NCBI GenBank assembly: GCA_036244855.1
Contig: BQKZ01000640.1
Span: 49,474 to 71,356, forward strand
Length of the DNA: 21,883 nucleotides
From: Temnopleurus reevesii
Lineage: Eukaryota; Echinodermata; Echinoidea; Temnopleuroida; Temnopleuridae
Direction: 5' to 3'
Shown: positions 10,675 through 20,776 of the stretch, piece by piece
Numbering within the stretch: position 1 is the first letter of the stretch
Layout of the letters: each line of letters begins with the position of its first letter
Notes under the pieces: generated by a model
Told to the model about the DNA's origin: nothing
Databases searched by the model: none
What the model saw: only the letters and a program-made list of their open reading frames with translations
Program-made: the position numbers and the translations under genes

Positions 10675-11727
10675 AATGACACATGAAATGAAACCTCCCG
10701 CTGCTTACACACATGTATTGAATTTACTCACTTCCTTTATCCCTTCTCTCCATCCCACTCCACACTCTCATTCTACCTCTCCATCGACCTTCTCTCTACT
10801 CTGTCTCTCATTTACACTTACATTTGGGTTTTCCCCTGGACTTCTCCCTCTTACTCTAATATACTTTCCATTCATGTCTATGCTTCCTTTCCTTTCATCT
10901 ATCTACCTTGTCATGTTGTCCCTCTCCTCCTTCATTGTCTATTCCTATTTTGTACCCATTCCTCTCCATTCCTCCCTTCTCTTCTCTCTCTTTCTCTCTC
11001 TCTCCTTCTCCCTCTCCCTCTCCCTCTCCCATTCTCTCCTCTACCCCTCCCTCTCCCTCTCTTCTCCCTCTTTCCCCTTCTATCCTTTCCTCCATTCTCT
11101 CTTCTCCCTTTCCTCCACTCTCTCCCTTCTCCCCATTCTATACTTCTTCTCCCACTATTCTCCCGTCTCTTCTCTCCTTTCCTTCGCTCTTCCTCATCTC
11201 TCTTGCTCTCCATCCCTCTCTTTTCTCTACCATTCTCTCTCATCCACTCTTCCCATCTCTCTCTCTCCCCTTCTCCATCAATGTCTCTTCTCTTTCCCTC
11301 TCTCTCCTCTCCCTCCCTCCCTCCTCTCTGTCCTTTCCCTCTCACCTTCTCTCCTATCCTCCCCCATCTCTTATCCCCTTTTGTCCTTCTTACTCTCACT
11401 GACTTCATCAATCCCCTCCTCACTCTCCCTCTCTCTTCTCCCCTCCTATCCTTCCATCCTCTGCTCTCTCCCTTTCCATCAATCCATCCTTCTATCATTT
11501 CCTCCCATAATTTGTCCTTCTCACTCTCACCTTCCCTCTCTCTTCTCCCCTCCTCTCATTCCCTCCTTTCCTTCCATCCTTCTACCCTTCCCTCCCATTT
11601 GCTCTTCTCATCCTCTCTCTCCCCTTCTCTCCCCTCCTCTTCTCCAATCCTTCCCTCTCCTTTGTACTCCTCACTCTCACTCATCACATCAACCCCTGCT
11701 CACTCTCCACAAACACACCAAACCCTC
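10675..11727 (+). promoter_or_regulatory. AG-free pyrimidine-rich tract before the exon 4 acceptor
   Basis: No AG dinucleotide occurs on the + strand from 10675 to 11727. The first AG after TTAG at 10673-10674 is the acceptor at 11728-11729. From about 10735, and most strictly from about 10975 to 11690, the sequence is nearly pure CT made of CTCTCC, CCTTCT and TCCCTC blocks with few purines. It acts at least as an extreme polypyrimidine tract and AG exclusion zone. A branch-point-like CTGAC lies in TCACTGACTT near 11400. The long Ser/Leu/Pro open frames on + and Arg/Glu/Gly frames on - are composition artefacts. Confidence 0.85.
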
Positions 11728-11729
11728 AG

Positions 11730-11931
11730 ACTGAATTATCAAGTCGCTCCAGTCCCTCTGGGTATAGGACGCTGCCCTCCCCTCGTAGGAACCAAGAGTT
11801 TGATCTTTCCAGCACGCAGCAGCAGCAGCAGCAGCAGTCGACTCCAGACCCTCCTCGTAAGCCTAGAGCATCATTTGGAAAGGGACTCTTTAAGATCTCA
11901 TCTAAGAAGACGTCTAGTGCTCCTAATCTAG
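11730..11931 (+). CDS. PPFIBP1: Liprin-beta homologue, internal exon 4 of 6 (SAPNL motif, polyQ)
   Basis: The exon is 202 nt. It starts in phase 0 after CCCTCAG and ends one base into a codon at CTAG|GTGAGT. It encodes TELSSRSSPSGYRTLPSPRR, NQEFDLSST, seven glutamines from a pure CAG run, STPDPPRKPRASF, then GKGLFKISSKKTSSAPNL. The last segment matches the conserved block of vertebrate liprin-beta (a basic KIRGSKRTASAPNL-like sequence, recalled from the family). This makes the exon one of the three anchors for the gene identity. The block is basic and Ser-rich, a likely phosphorylation and binding segment. The CAG run may vary in length between alleles. The exon frame remains open upstream to 11511, so a more distal acceptor would be read in frame. 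Confidence 0.92.
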
Positions 11932-13006
11932 GTGAGTCCCGTAATCACTTCATAGTTTCATATTTCATCTCTCTATTTTTACATGAATCACTATCTTTCA
12001 TATACATATATAGTTTGCGTATTCTGTGTAGTACGAATTATTGAATGATATTTTAGTGTGTTCAGACAGTTATCTAACTTGCCAATGAATGATGAATATA
12101 GTTTTGATAATTCTATAATCATGGTATGTTTCCTTTTACAACCACAATTCTATGACATGAATATCTATTGCATTTAACAGTTAATGATCTGGTCCTATTA
12201 TCATGATGTCTTTTCATCCATTGTGATTGATTTATGACTCATGTATGCACAAGTATGACTGTTTAATCCTATGATTGCTCATTTGATAATTAGAGCATTT
12301 GATATCACTGATTAGTTGACATCTACTGATTATGTCACAGTGCTGAACTGATGTGAAATGAAGTAGAGGATGACAATTGAGAAAATCTATAATCAAGACA
12401 CACAGTCTGATGATGCAGAGTACATATTGCACTGTTAAGTATAATGTGCCCATTGAAGAGAGTTTTGTCTTTCTGATGAAATTATTTGTACGAAGATTGA
12501 GATGCGTGTTGCTCATATGGCTATTCCAGATGTTCGTCTCACAACAAGAGAAAGCACTATAAAAATGCAAGCAAGCAAATTACACTGATTTGATCTTTCG
12601 TTGTACTGGTAGTTGTTTTTCTGACTAGTATAAAGTGAAAGATTAATTCAAATAATTATGATACAAACCACTGATATTGAATTTATAGCCACAGTGGAAT
12701 GGCATACAGCCAAATTCCAATCAAAATATTGTCTTGTTTTCACGAAAAGAATATGAATCTATTAGTTGCTGGATAGGGTTAAATAGGAACTACTGTACTT
12801 CTAGCACATTTCTTAAATGATAATGAATAGGAAATATCCAAATATCAGAGAATAAAGTTAATCTTCTGATCTTGCAAGTCATTTCCTATTACAGAAATGA
12901 ATATAAAGTGTTTTGTAGGTAAAGAGAAAATTGTTAATATTAAAGGATTGGGACCAATTTTCTATTTTAGAAAGATATTACACAGATCGTAGATTTGTAT
13001 AATGAC

Positions 13007-13209
13007 TACTGTATAAGCTGAAATTTTCGCGGTGGTTTTATTTTTGCTAATTTCGCGGTTATGGCCTCGCGAAAATTTCCACTCTATATGATGCACATTC
13101 ATTTGTGTACAAACACTTTCAAAAACGTGAAAATAACAACACGCCAATGTGTGAAACTGGTCAGAAATCGCGAAAATATCTGTACGCCAAAATATCGGCT
13201 TATACAGTA
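13007..13209. mobile_element. Short TA-flanked MITE, about 200 bp
   Basis: The terminal inverted repeats are CTGTATAAGCTGAAATTTTC at the left and, on the other strand, CTGTATAAGCCGATATTTTG at the right, flanked by TA (13007-13008 and 13208-13209). Internal TTTCGCG/CGCGAAA pieces also pair. It has no coding capacity. The TA duplication suggests mobilisation by a Tc1/mariner-type transposase. A run of nine or so G residues follows at about 13218. Confidence 0.8.
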
Positions 13210-14542
13210 TTTGTTCAGGGGGGGGGGCATGGTTCTGTATACCCTGCATACTTATTACTCATTCATCAGTCATCTACATGGGAGATGTTAGTCACTTGTA
13301 ATGGGGCACATTCAGTGTATGCAGAAAAGAAAGTAAGCTAATCATTTGCCATATATTATGAGAAACAGTTTATACACCATTTAATGAGTGGAGTTCTGTA
13401 TGTATATATTATTCCCTAGTATTCCATACCATCAGTATGTAGGCCTACATGTATGATGTAAACCCAGAGTAAATGAGCTCCAGATGTGTTGGTTTGATGG
13501 AATGTAATTAAGTCTCACTCACTCTCTCTTTCTATTGATTTCTAATTGTTCAATCATGCATTCACTATTACGCCTGTCTCAAACCGTAATTACTCAAGAG
13601 CATTTAGATATTGCAGTATTGCAATTATAGCTTCAAATATTAGCATGAATGACGTATGTGGTTTGTAGCTTGTAGTGGATTGCTGTTGGATGGTCTTCAT
13701 ACGAAACCATAGCAATAGAGCTTTATACTATAATTGCCAATTAGGTTTATGAATATGGCACCAGAATAAATTTAAAATAGGGTTGAATATAATAATAAGC
13801 CACCAAACGATGAAATGTTTATTCATCATCCCTTCAGTGAGATAGCCTAGATTAATCTTTATTGATTTGATCATACCTGCCCTATTTACATTATATCTTC
13901 TAGATGCTCACTCAGTCTTGTTTCCAAGGCAACACAAACTTTATTATTACCCACTGACAGCATTACTGTTTAGACAAGCATGGTGTACACACAATTCACT
14001 ATCTTCAAATTCAAACAAAATCAACCAGAGATGAAAAAAAAATAATAAAATAAAACACTATAAAGATAAGAAATGAAAAACAAAATATTAAAAAAGCAGG
14101 ATCCAAATGTATTGATACTTAAACATCAACTCCTTTATTTGTCTGTAGACCCATACATGTTTAAAGGGCAACTTTAATATTGTGTTAGCTGTTGGAAAAT
14201 GGGCATGAGAGTTGACATTTAAACTCCAATGAAACTGCTTCCTAATGCCACCAACTGACCGAGCATGAATACTCTATAGTCTGGTTTTAGTCGCTATTCA
14301 ATGGAACAAAGCAATACCAGGCAGATTCCATGTTGTTATGGTAACCTGTGAACAATAAATATGGTATATATATGGAATATCAAGGGCATCATATTGTGCA
14401 TTACAATTCAGGTAGAAAGATGCTAAATGTATTTCTTTATTATTAAAGTGTTCAGCATTTTGACTTCTGTAGGAAAATTATAACTGACTTGTATGCAAAA
14501 GATATTGAGAGGATTACATTTATTTTCATTATCATTATTGAT

Positions 14543-14660
14543 GTCTCTCTCTCTCTCTCTCTCTCTCTCCTATTTCTCTCTCTCTCTCTCTCTCTTTCTT
14601 TTTCTTCTTCTTCTTCTTCTTATTTTTCTTCCTCTTCTTCCTCCTCCTCTTCTTCATCTT
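14543..14660 (+). repeat. Compound (TC)n - (TTC)n microsatellite
   Basis: Two TC runs (14543-14569 and about 14576-14595) are followed by TTC repeats and then mixed TCC/TTC triplets. It is a simple-sequence tract; the 65-residue Ser/Leu-rich open frame over it is an artefact. Confidence 0.95.
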
Positions 14661-15370
14661 GTTTAGTTTTTCATTGTATCACTTAGCCCTATTGGAGTAT
14701 GCAAAGTAAGAAGCCATGTAATTTTCAAGTTACTCTATTAACTGCATGTTGTCTTCCAAGGCGTTCATATTAAAAGTTTCATGACACATGAGTGAGCTCT
14801 GTCCATGTTGATCAAATCTGTTTGATATTTCTCTCTGAGTTGAGACTTTGATCTTTTTATTGTAAACACAGCTGTTGTGCTACCAATGCATAATGAACTG
14901 TGTAACCTATGTCACTTAATCGTTTCTTATTGAATTTCCATACATGATTGAATACAGAGTAAAAAACAAGAAAATATAATGTTTTCCTGCTTTTTCATAT
15001 TAATTACTATTTATTTAGTGGTACTAGTGTAATACTGTGACCCTTAATCTATCATTAGGTAACTTTGATTTGGACTTGAATTCATACTCTTGTTTTCATT
15101 TGTATTGATCATATAATTATTGTTACTATAATGTAGATCTTAACATCATATCAGTCAACAGAAACTCATACTTTAAACAGGAAACATTAAACTGTACGGT
15201 TCTGATAAATGAGCTTTGCTGCAATCAAAAGATTAATATTGACTTGGTTTGTGACGTCACTCACTCTGCAATGCTTCACACATTCTATACTGCTTCATGC
15301 AGACCAAAGTACAATCACCTGATGATAAGACATACTTTAAAGGAAACCTTCATACTATCATTATTCTAAT

Positions 15371-15704
15371 CAGGGCTCGAAATTAGCGGTGGCCCAGGGA
15401 CAATTGGCCACCTAAAATCCCGTCGGGCCACCTAAAAATCGAAATTGTAGCTTAAACAGGGAAAAATGCAACTAAATCGTTAGCGCCAATTCGGCCTTCG
15501 CTGCTGGATTGTTAATGATGGCCTGGAAATGATTGTGTCTTCATTTAATACCTGTAATAACCTTAAATTGATGTTTAAAATCCAAGTTTTCTTAGGCGCA
15601 AAATTTTGGCCACCTGAAATTCCATTTGGCCACCTGAAAATTGAAAAAATCAAGTTCAGGTGGCCCGGCTGGCCACCAGGAAAAAAAGTTAAGGTAGAGC
15701 CCTG
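15371..15704. mobile_element. hAT-like MITE, 334 bp
   Basis: The tips are CAGGGCTC and GAGCCCTG, flanked by a direct repeat CTAAT at 15366-15370 and 15705-15709. Inside, GGCCACCT motifs occur as paired direct repeats (GGCCACCTAAAA twice near 15404-15436, GGCCACCTGAAA twice near 15608-15640), and GGTGGCCC/GGGCCACC pieces pair across the element. CAGGG tips resemble hAT elements, but hAT duplications are usually 8 bp, so the 5-bp flank leaves the superfamily open. Confidence 0.75.
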
Positions 15705-16824
15705 CTAATCAAATTATTCTTTTGCAATTAAAAAAAAGAAGCAAAATGTCCTACAGAAACAACTTTGGAGCGAGAGAAGGAAAGGAGTACTGAATTGATA
15801 AATATTGTTTTGATTATTACCTAAGACACTGAAATATGGAATTAGAATAAAACTGTGCATACAAATCAATCACACATTTTTCTTTTTCTTCTTTTATTTT
15901 TTTCAGACATTTTTCTTAATATTTCCAATGAAAAGAGACTGTTAACAGCAATTCTTCATCACACCTATTAATATTCTCATAATCCATCCAACTTTAAACA
16001 AACATAGGAAGACAAGTGAATGAAGATCAAAGAATATTGCTTCATCTTTAATATCACACTGTAATAAAACTCAAAACAACCTTTAAAGCTGAAGACTAGT
16101 CAATGTTTTTGACAGTTTATGAATGGGTGGATATTTGTTTGTTGATCGTTCACAAACAGCATTCTACGAAGTCATTTCATTCATTGCAAATATAATTCAG
16201 TTCAGTGGTGTGGAAAAGATATTGTGTTGACTCTTAAGTTGTACTTGGACACATACTTAGTATTGGGTGGTGTTTTCACTGGATACCATAGGAATCATGC
16301 TTTATAGCAGGAATAAACAGGGTAAGAAAATGATTACTCTAGAGGTTGTAGTAGCTTAATGTCTTTTATTGGTATGTTGTTTTTGTTTTATTGTTTTAGT
16401 TTTGTTGTTTGGGGTGTTAGGAATACACAGAATTGGGTCAATGTAATGAAGTCATTCTTTGCATGTTCAGAATCATTATTCACTATATACCGTATGTAGA
16501 GCAGCACTGATATAGAGTGATGAAAACACTGAAGCTTTATTCATTTTCCTTTATTTCTAATATTGGGTATCGCTAGCAGTTTTGTGTAAGTGTGTATGTG
16601 GTAATTATGTAACTTTCCCACACTTTTCGAGGAAGACATAAAGGAAGATACATGTAACATTTGACTTATGAAAATGATTAAAATTGACAGAGGGAGATGA
16701 AATTAAATTCTTTATAAATATTATGTACTTGGGTAGGGGAATTGAAGAATGAAAGTCAAAATGTCATTTTAACTTACCTTTCTGACCTCGTTCGTTGATG
16801 GACTTTCTGATCTGTAGGCCTAAT

Positions 16825-17410
16825 ACACATACATTGTATGTGAAGGGCGAGATGAGTGTTATATAACCAAACAGTATTGCTATGTATGTATATACTGCGT
16901 GGTTGTATTTTGCATACACTGTAGGCCTATTGTTTAACCCTTTGAACCCTGACTTATTTTCATATTTCGTGAGCTATGCCCAGAGTTATTTTACGGTTTG
17001 TGCATTCTTGACTTAAAATGTCAAAAATTTGAACAATTCAATTCTTTGTTAATGTTTTTTATCTTTAATCACATAAATTCTGTATATGTCTACTATAAAA
17101 GTGTATTCAGCATAGAATAAAATAATGATTAAAAGGGAATGTATTGACAAATAAAATGAATAGTTAATTTTACTTTCTTGGCATGGCCTGAAAACCGGCC
17201 ATTAGGGTTCAAAGGGTTAACAGGAAATGAGATATACTTTATACACATACACTGTGTGTGAAGGGTGAGATGAGTGTTATATAACCAAACAGTATTGCTA
17301 TGTGTGTATATACTGCGCACGGTTGTATTTTGCATACACTGTAGGCCTATTGTTTAACAGGAAATGAGATATAATTTATACACATACACTGTGTGTGAAG
17401 GGCGAGATGG
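16825..17410 (+). repeat. 136-bp tandem duplication (2.2 copies) split by a MITE
   Basis: Copy 1 is 16825-16937 plus 17221-17242. Copy 2 is 17243-17379. A third partial copy (17380-17410) ends at GGGCGAGATGG. Shared blocks include AGTGTTATATAACCAAACAG, TATTGCTATGT, TTGTATTTTGCATACACTG, TAGGCCTATTGTTTAA and CAGGAAATGAGATATA. The copies are nearly identical, so the duplication is fairly recent. Confidence 0.9.
16938..17216. mobile_element. piggyBac-type MITE, 279 bp, TTAA target
   Basis: The element begins CCCTTTGAACCCT and ends AGGGTTCAAAGGG, flanked by TTAA at 16934-16937 and 17217-17220. The CCC/GGG tips with TTAA duplication are the hallmark of piggyBac elements. The interior is AT-rich and non-coding. 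The uninterrupted target (TTGTTTAACAGGAAATG) is present in the adjacent tandem copy at 17350-17366, which confirms the boundaries. Confidence 0.92.
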
Positions 17411-17459
17411 AGAAGGGGTTATTTATCATTTGTGGCTGCCCAAGTGCCCCCTAACTGTC

Positions 17460-18243
17460 AAATTTTGTTGAAAGCTATCAAGGCCGAACAGAGATATGGA
17501 AATATGACTTTTTGACCCCTTGACCTTTGACCTTTCTGAAAGCGACCCCCTCAAAGGCAATCTTGGGGCCGACCTTCATACATCCACTAAGTTTGGTCCA
17601 AATCAGTCCAGGGAGTCCGGAGATATGAAAAATTGACCTCTGACCCAAGTGACCTTGACCTTTCACAAAACCAACCCCTCAAGGACAATTCTGGGGTTCC
17701 CCTACATACACCCACCAAGTTTGGTCCAAATCGGTCAAGGGAGTCCGGAGTTATGAAAAATTGACCTTTGACCCCAGTGACCTTGACCTTTCACAAAACC
17801 AACCCCTCAGGGGCAATCTTGGGGCCAACCTTTATACATCCACCAAGTTTGGTCCAAATCGGTCCAGGGAGTCCGGAGATATGAAAATTGACCTTTGACC
17901 CCATTGACCTTGACCTTTCACAAAACCAACCCCTTAAAGGCAATTCTGGGGTTCCCCTACATACACCCACTAAGTTTGGTCCAAATCGGTCCAGGGAGTC
18001 CGGAGATATGAAAAATTGACCTTTGACCCCAGTGACCTTGACCTTTCACAAAACCAACCCCAAGGCTTAAGGACAATTCTGAGGTTCCCCTTCATACAGC
18101 CACCAAGTTTGGTCCAAATCGGTCCAGAGAGTCTGGAGATATGAAAAATTGACCTTTGACCCCAGTGACCTTGACCTTTCACAAAACCAACCCCTCAAGG
18201 GCAATTCTGGGGTTCCCCTACATACACCCACCAAGTTTGGTCA
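17460..18243 (+). repeat. 128-bp minisatellite, about six units, rich in nuclear-receptor half-sites
   Basis: The block GTTTGGTC starts at 17591, 17719, 17847, 17974, 18107 and 18235, giving periods of 128, 128, 127, 133 and 128. Each unit contains CTTGACCTTTC-ACAAAACCAACCCC, a GGGGTTCCCC or GGGGCC block, ACCAAGTTTGGTCCAAATC and GGAGTCCGGAGATATGAAAA. TGACCTTTGACC occurs at 17521, 17762, 17889, 18017 and 18150. TGACCTTGA occurs at 17650, 17778, 17905, 18033 and 18166. Open frames on the - strand (MKGQGH..GQRSIFHIS) are repeat artefacts. Confidence 0.93.
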
Positions 18244-18300
18244 AGATCCCCCCAAGGATCTGAGAGGAGTAGTGGAACAAACAAACAAACAAACAAATTA
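18244..18300 (+). repeat. Array end with (CAAA)n tail
   Basis: After the last minisatellite unit the sequence runs through GGATCTGAGAGGAGTAGTGG into five CAAA repeats (about 18278-18297). A 3' tail of this kind suggests that the minisatellite family may sit inside a non-LTR retroposon whose 3' end is here. No reverse transcriptase is visible. Confidence 0.55.
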
Positions 18301-18492
18301 ACAGCTCTCCTTTAGATATTAGGAGGATATTAGGAGGATGTCTCTGAATACATTAATGAAGCACAAATCTCATTTTGTTATAGCTAAAGGTGCTTTTTTC
18401 ATTTGTGAGATAGAACTACATCAATCTGGCAAGAATGCCAATTTTGGTGCATGAAATTTGGAAAGGAATTTATTGTTATGCCTTAAAAGGAT

Positions 18493-18535
18493 ATTTTCCA
18501 GGTTTCTGCCTGAAAATCTAGAAAACCTGGAAAAT
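18493..18535 (+). repeat. Small perfect hairpin
   Basis: ATTTTCCAGGTTT (18493-18505) pairs perfectly with AAACCTGGAAAAT (18523-18535) across a 17-base loop. No poly-T or promoter context gives it a function. It could be a leftover of a palindromic repeat. Confidence 0.7.
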
Positions 18536-19336
18536 TATTTTTTCATTTTACTTTTTCCAGTCAAGGAATGTTTATAATTTACAAAATCCTTCAAATCAGA
18601 GAAAAGTCAAGGAATTTTGTCCTCAAATATTGGGAACCAGATGATAACCCAGGATGATATTGATATCCTGGAATTTTGAACATTCATCAGGGAACAAGTC
18701 GCCAAATCATTGCAAAGCTTGTTTCAATGTATGATACCCTTTTGATATCTTTCAAACTACATGGAAGAATGTCTGAAAGTATGGTGGAATAGGAGAAACA
18801 TTTACTTCCACCAAAATAGTGAAAATACATGGAGATCGACCCTTATAAATTGTGTGACATTGGACCAGCGGAACAACTGCATTGTATTCGCTGAAGCCCT
18901 TGCAGTGGGTTATCTGTACGTTGGTGTTACAGTAATTCATTAGCGATCAGCAGATCCCTGATAAATTGTCAATGCTTGCATCTTGAAAAATACTGGACCA
19001 ATGAATTTGTAAACTTCATGTGATTCCTGATTTCCCCAATATCAAGAATACTGAATATCGCACTGGCTGAATCAGCTTAATTCTATTTTGATTCTCTGTA
19101 TTGTTAGCACTAGCCTTCAATAGAAGTTTCAATGATTTAAACTAATTTGATTTTGATACCTACACTGTAGTATGGTACTTATATTCTGGGTTTCTCTTGT
19201 TGTAGCTTCTATCAACTTAGAGACTGCTGTATTTGAACTTGAACTTTGAACACTTTAACTCCACTAACTTATAAAAGAACATTATTCAGACTTGATAATC
19301 TATTGACTCAGCCATGATCTATTATGTAGTCTTTCC

Positions 19337-19415
19337 TTGGTCTATGTACTCTGTGGAGCAGCTCAATGATGTACTGTACTTAGTTGAGCTACTTTATACT
19401 AGGTACATAGACCAA
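19337..19415 (+). repeat. Nested inverted repeat (possible structured RNA)
   Basis: TTGGTCTATGTAC (19337-19349) is the exact complement of GTACATAGACCAA (19403-19415). Inside, AGCTCAA and TTGAGCT also pair, and the tip contains GTACTGTAC. The arms are separated by an asymmetric internal loop. It may be a structured intronic RNA, or a degenerate palindromic element. Confidence 0.6.
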
Positions 19416-19740
19416 TGATAGATCTTCTACTTCAATCATATAGGAATTCCAGTATAAAACTCATTTCCTTTTAAAAGAAAAGTAAACGTATCTTGAGTTT
19501 GGAAATGATGAGTCACTAATAATTCCGAATGTTTGTTTTGATCTCAAGAAGAGTTATTTATACAGGCAAAGTTCTTTCCTCTGCAGCTAGCACAGGAAAC
19601 ATCCTGAAAATGCACTTGTATTCTCATCACAATCAGAAAAACATACAATCCAATTTCTTTTAGCTGAAAACAAAGTTCAGAGCCTGTATCATCTTTACAA
19701 TAGACTTCAAAACTCCTTTTCACTGATGGTCTAATAGGCC

Positions 19741-20010
19741 ACTTTCGTAATATGTATTCAAATTCTATGCATACTTCTTTGTCAAATGTACAATGACAAA
19801 ATATTTGTTCACCTGATATAGAATAGTTTATTTCAATAGAAGTAATGAGGAAAGCATGTAATGGTTGTTGCTAGATTGGTCAAGCTGCAATGTTTGTCCA
19901 ACCTAGCAACGTTAATGTGTGCAAGTGGCATTCTGAGTATATTTTCTGACAGCTGAATGAATGGTTCGTCTTGGGGCAAACGGGAATAAATTTGAATACA
20001 TTACGAAAGT
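19741..20010. mobile_element. MITE-like element, 270 bp
   Basis: The ends are ACTTTCGTAATATGTATTCA at the left and, on the other strand, ACTTTCGTAATGTATTCAAA at the right: an imperfect inverted repeat of about 22 bp. Near the middle a second hairpin pairs GTTGCTAGATTGG with CCAACCTAGCAAC. No convincing target duplication was found and the interior is non-coding. Confidence 0.7.
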
Positions 20011-20776
20011 TAATATACATGAATTTGCATGGAGAGCCGCTGTGTTTATTAAGAATTTCCTTATCCCTGTCTTGAACACGTGAGAATTTGTGACTTTTCC
20101 TTCATACCTGGGAATGACTACAACACTGTACTTTATTGAATCCTTTCTGTCATCTCAACATGTTTGACTCATCAAGCTGGGTGGTGTAAGTTGAAAAATG
20201 ACATGATCCCAAGAATGAATCAGTATTACAATTATAATGATTTAATTGTTGTTAAAGTGCAAAATCCACTCATGGGAAGTTCAAAGGTAATACCTTTAGA
20301 GTTAAGGAAGAAGTAGGAAAATGAGTTTGAAATCTTGAGTATCTCGCCCAAGAAGAAAGGAAAAATCTGTCAATCTTAACCTGCCTTGATTGCAGGCGAC
20401 ATATTTCATTTTGCAAATTAACGATATTAGCATCAAAACCTTGGAGAAGACTTTCTTCTGCATTCAGTTTGATAATCATTGGGCATCATGGCATGTGCCT
20501 GTAATCAAGTTGTCTCTCTCCTTTCCTGGCATAAATATTCAAATTTGAAAGATACACACTGTCAAACCAAATTTCTCTCTCTCTAGTCTTGGGATTGGGA
20601 AATAGCTGATATAATATATCTTTGACCCTTTAAAATTGAAATAATGATGTTGTAATCAATTGCAACACTCAGTTAAGCTGCCAATGTTTATTTTCATTCT
20701 TATCCCTCTGCACCTTAGAATATACTAGATTTATGGTGCAATACAAATGATTTATTTATCATTATATATTTCACAG

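Larger units (their letters stand above)
5970..11729 (+). other. Intron 3 (5,760 bp)
   Basis: The donor is GTAATC (weaker than its neighbours) and the acceptor ACCCTCAG. It holds a foldback Tc1/mariner-like element (8716-10223) and the AG-free pyrimidine tract (10675-11727). The AT-rich stretches 6060-8710 and 10230-10670 show no exon, RNA gene or clear repeat. Open frames there (for example 7927-8232) have no protein-like features. Confidence 0.75.
11932..20776 (+). other. Intron 4 (8,845 bp)
   Basis: The donor is GTGAGT, the acceptor TATTTCACAG, phase 1. Most recognisable content is repeats: a TA-flanked MITE (13007-13209), TC/TTC microsatellites (14543-14660), an hAT-like MITE (15371-15704), a tandem duplication with piggyBac-type MITE (16825-17410), a 128-bp minisatellite (17460-18243), hairpins (18493-18535, 19337-19415) and another MITE (19741-20010). 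I see no exon or RNA gene in 11950-13000, 13230-14540, 14665-15365, 15715-16820, 18300-19330 or 20015-20770. A short A-rich patch lies near 14034-14093. Confidence 0.75.

Noticed and set aside
10643..11734. 363-residue Ser/Leu/Pro open frame and overlapping long frames on both strands
   Set aside because: They lie in the CT-rich tract, where stops are rare in any frame. The residues are pure composition and no domain is visible.
13061..13341. 76- and 78-residue + strand frames
   Set aside because: They start inside a palindromic MITE and run through a G-run; no protein features are seen.
14034..14093. A-rich patch as a retroposon poly-A tail
   Set aside because: No retroposon body or target duplication could be identified next to it.
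17478..18182. Repeated frames on the - strand (MKGQGH..GQRSIFHIS)
   Set aside because: The 128-bp unit is not a multiple of three, so the frame breaks from unit to unit; this is not a protein family.
18752..18943. Overlapping 60-62-residue frames on both strands
   Set aside because: Similar length on both strands and no recognised motif; expected by chance in 8.8 kb of intron.
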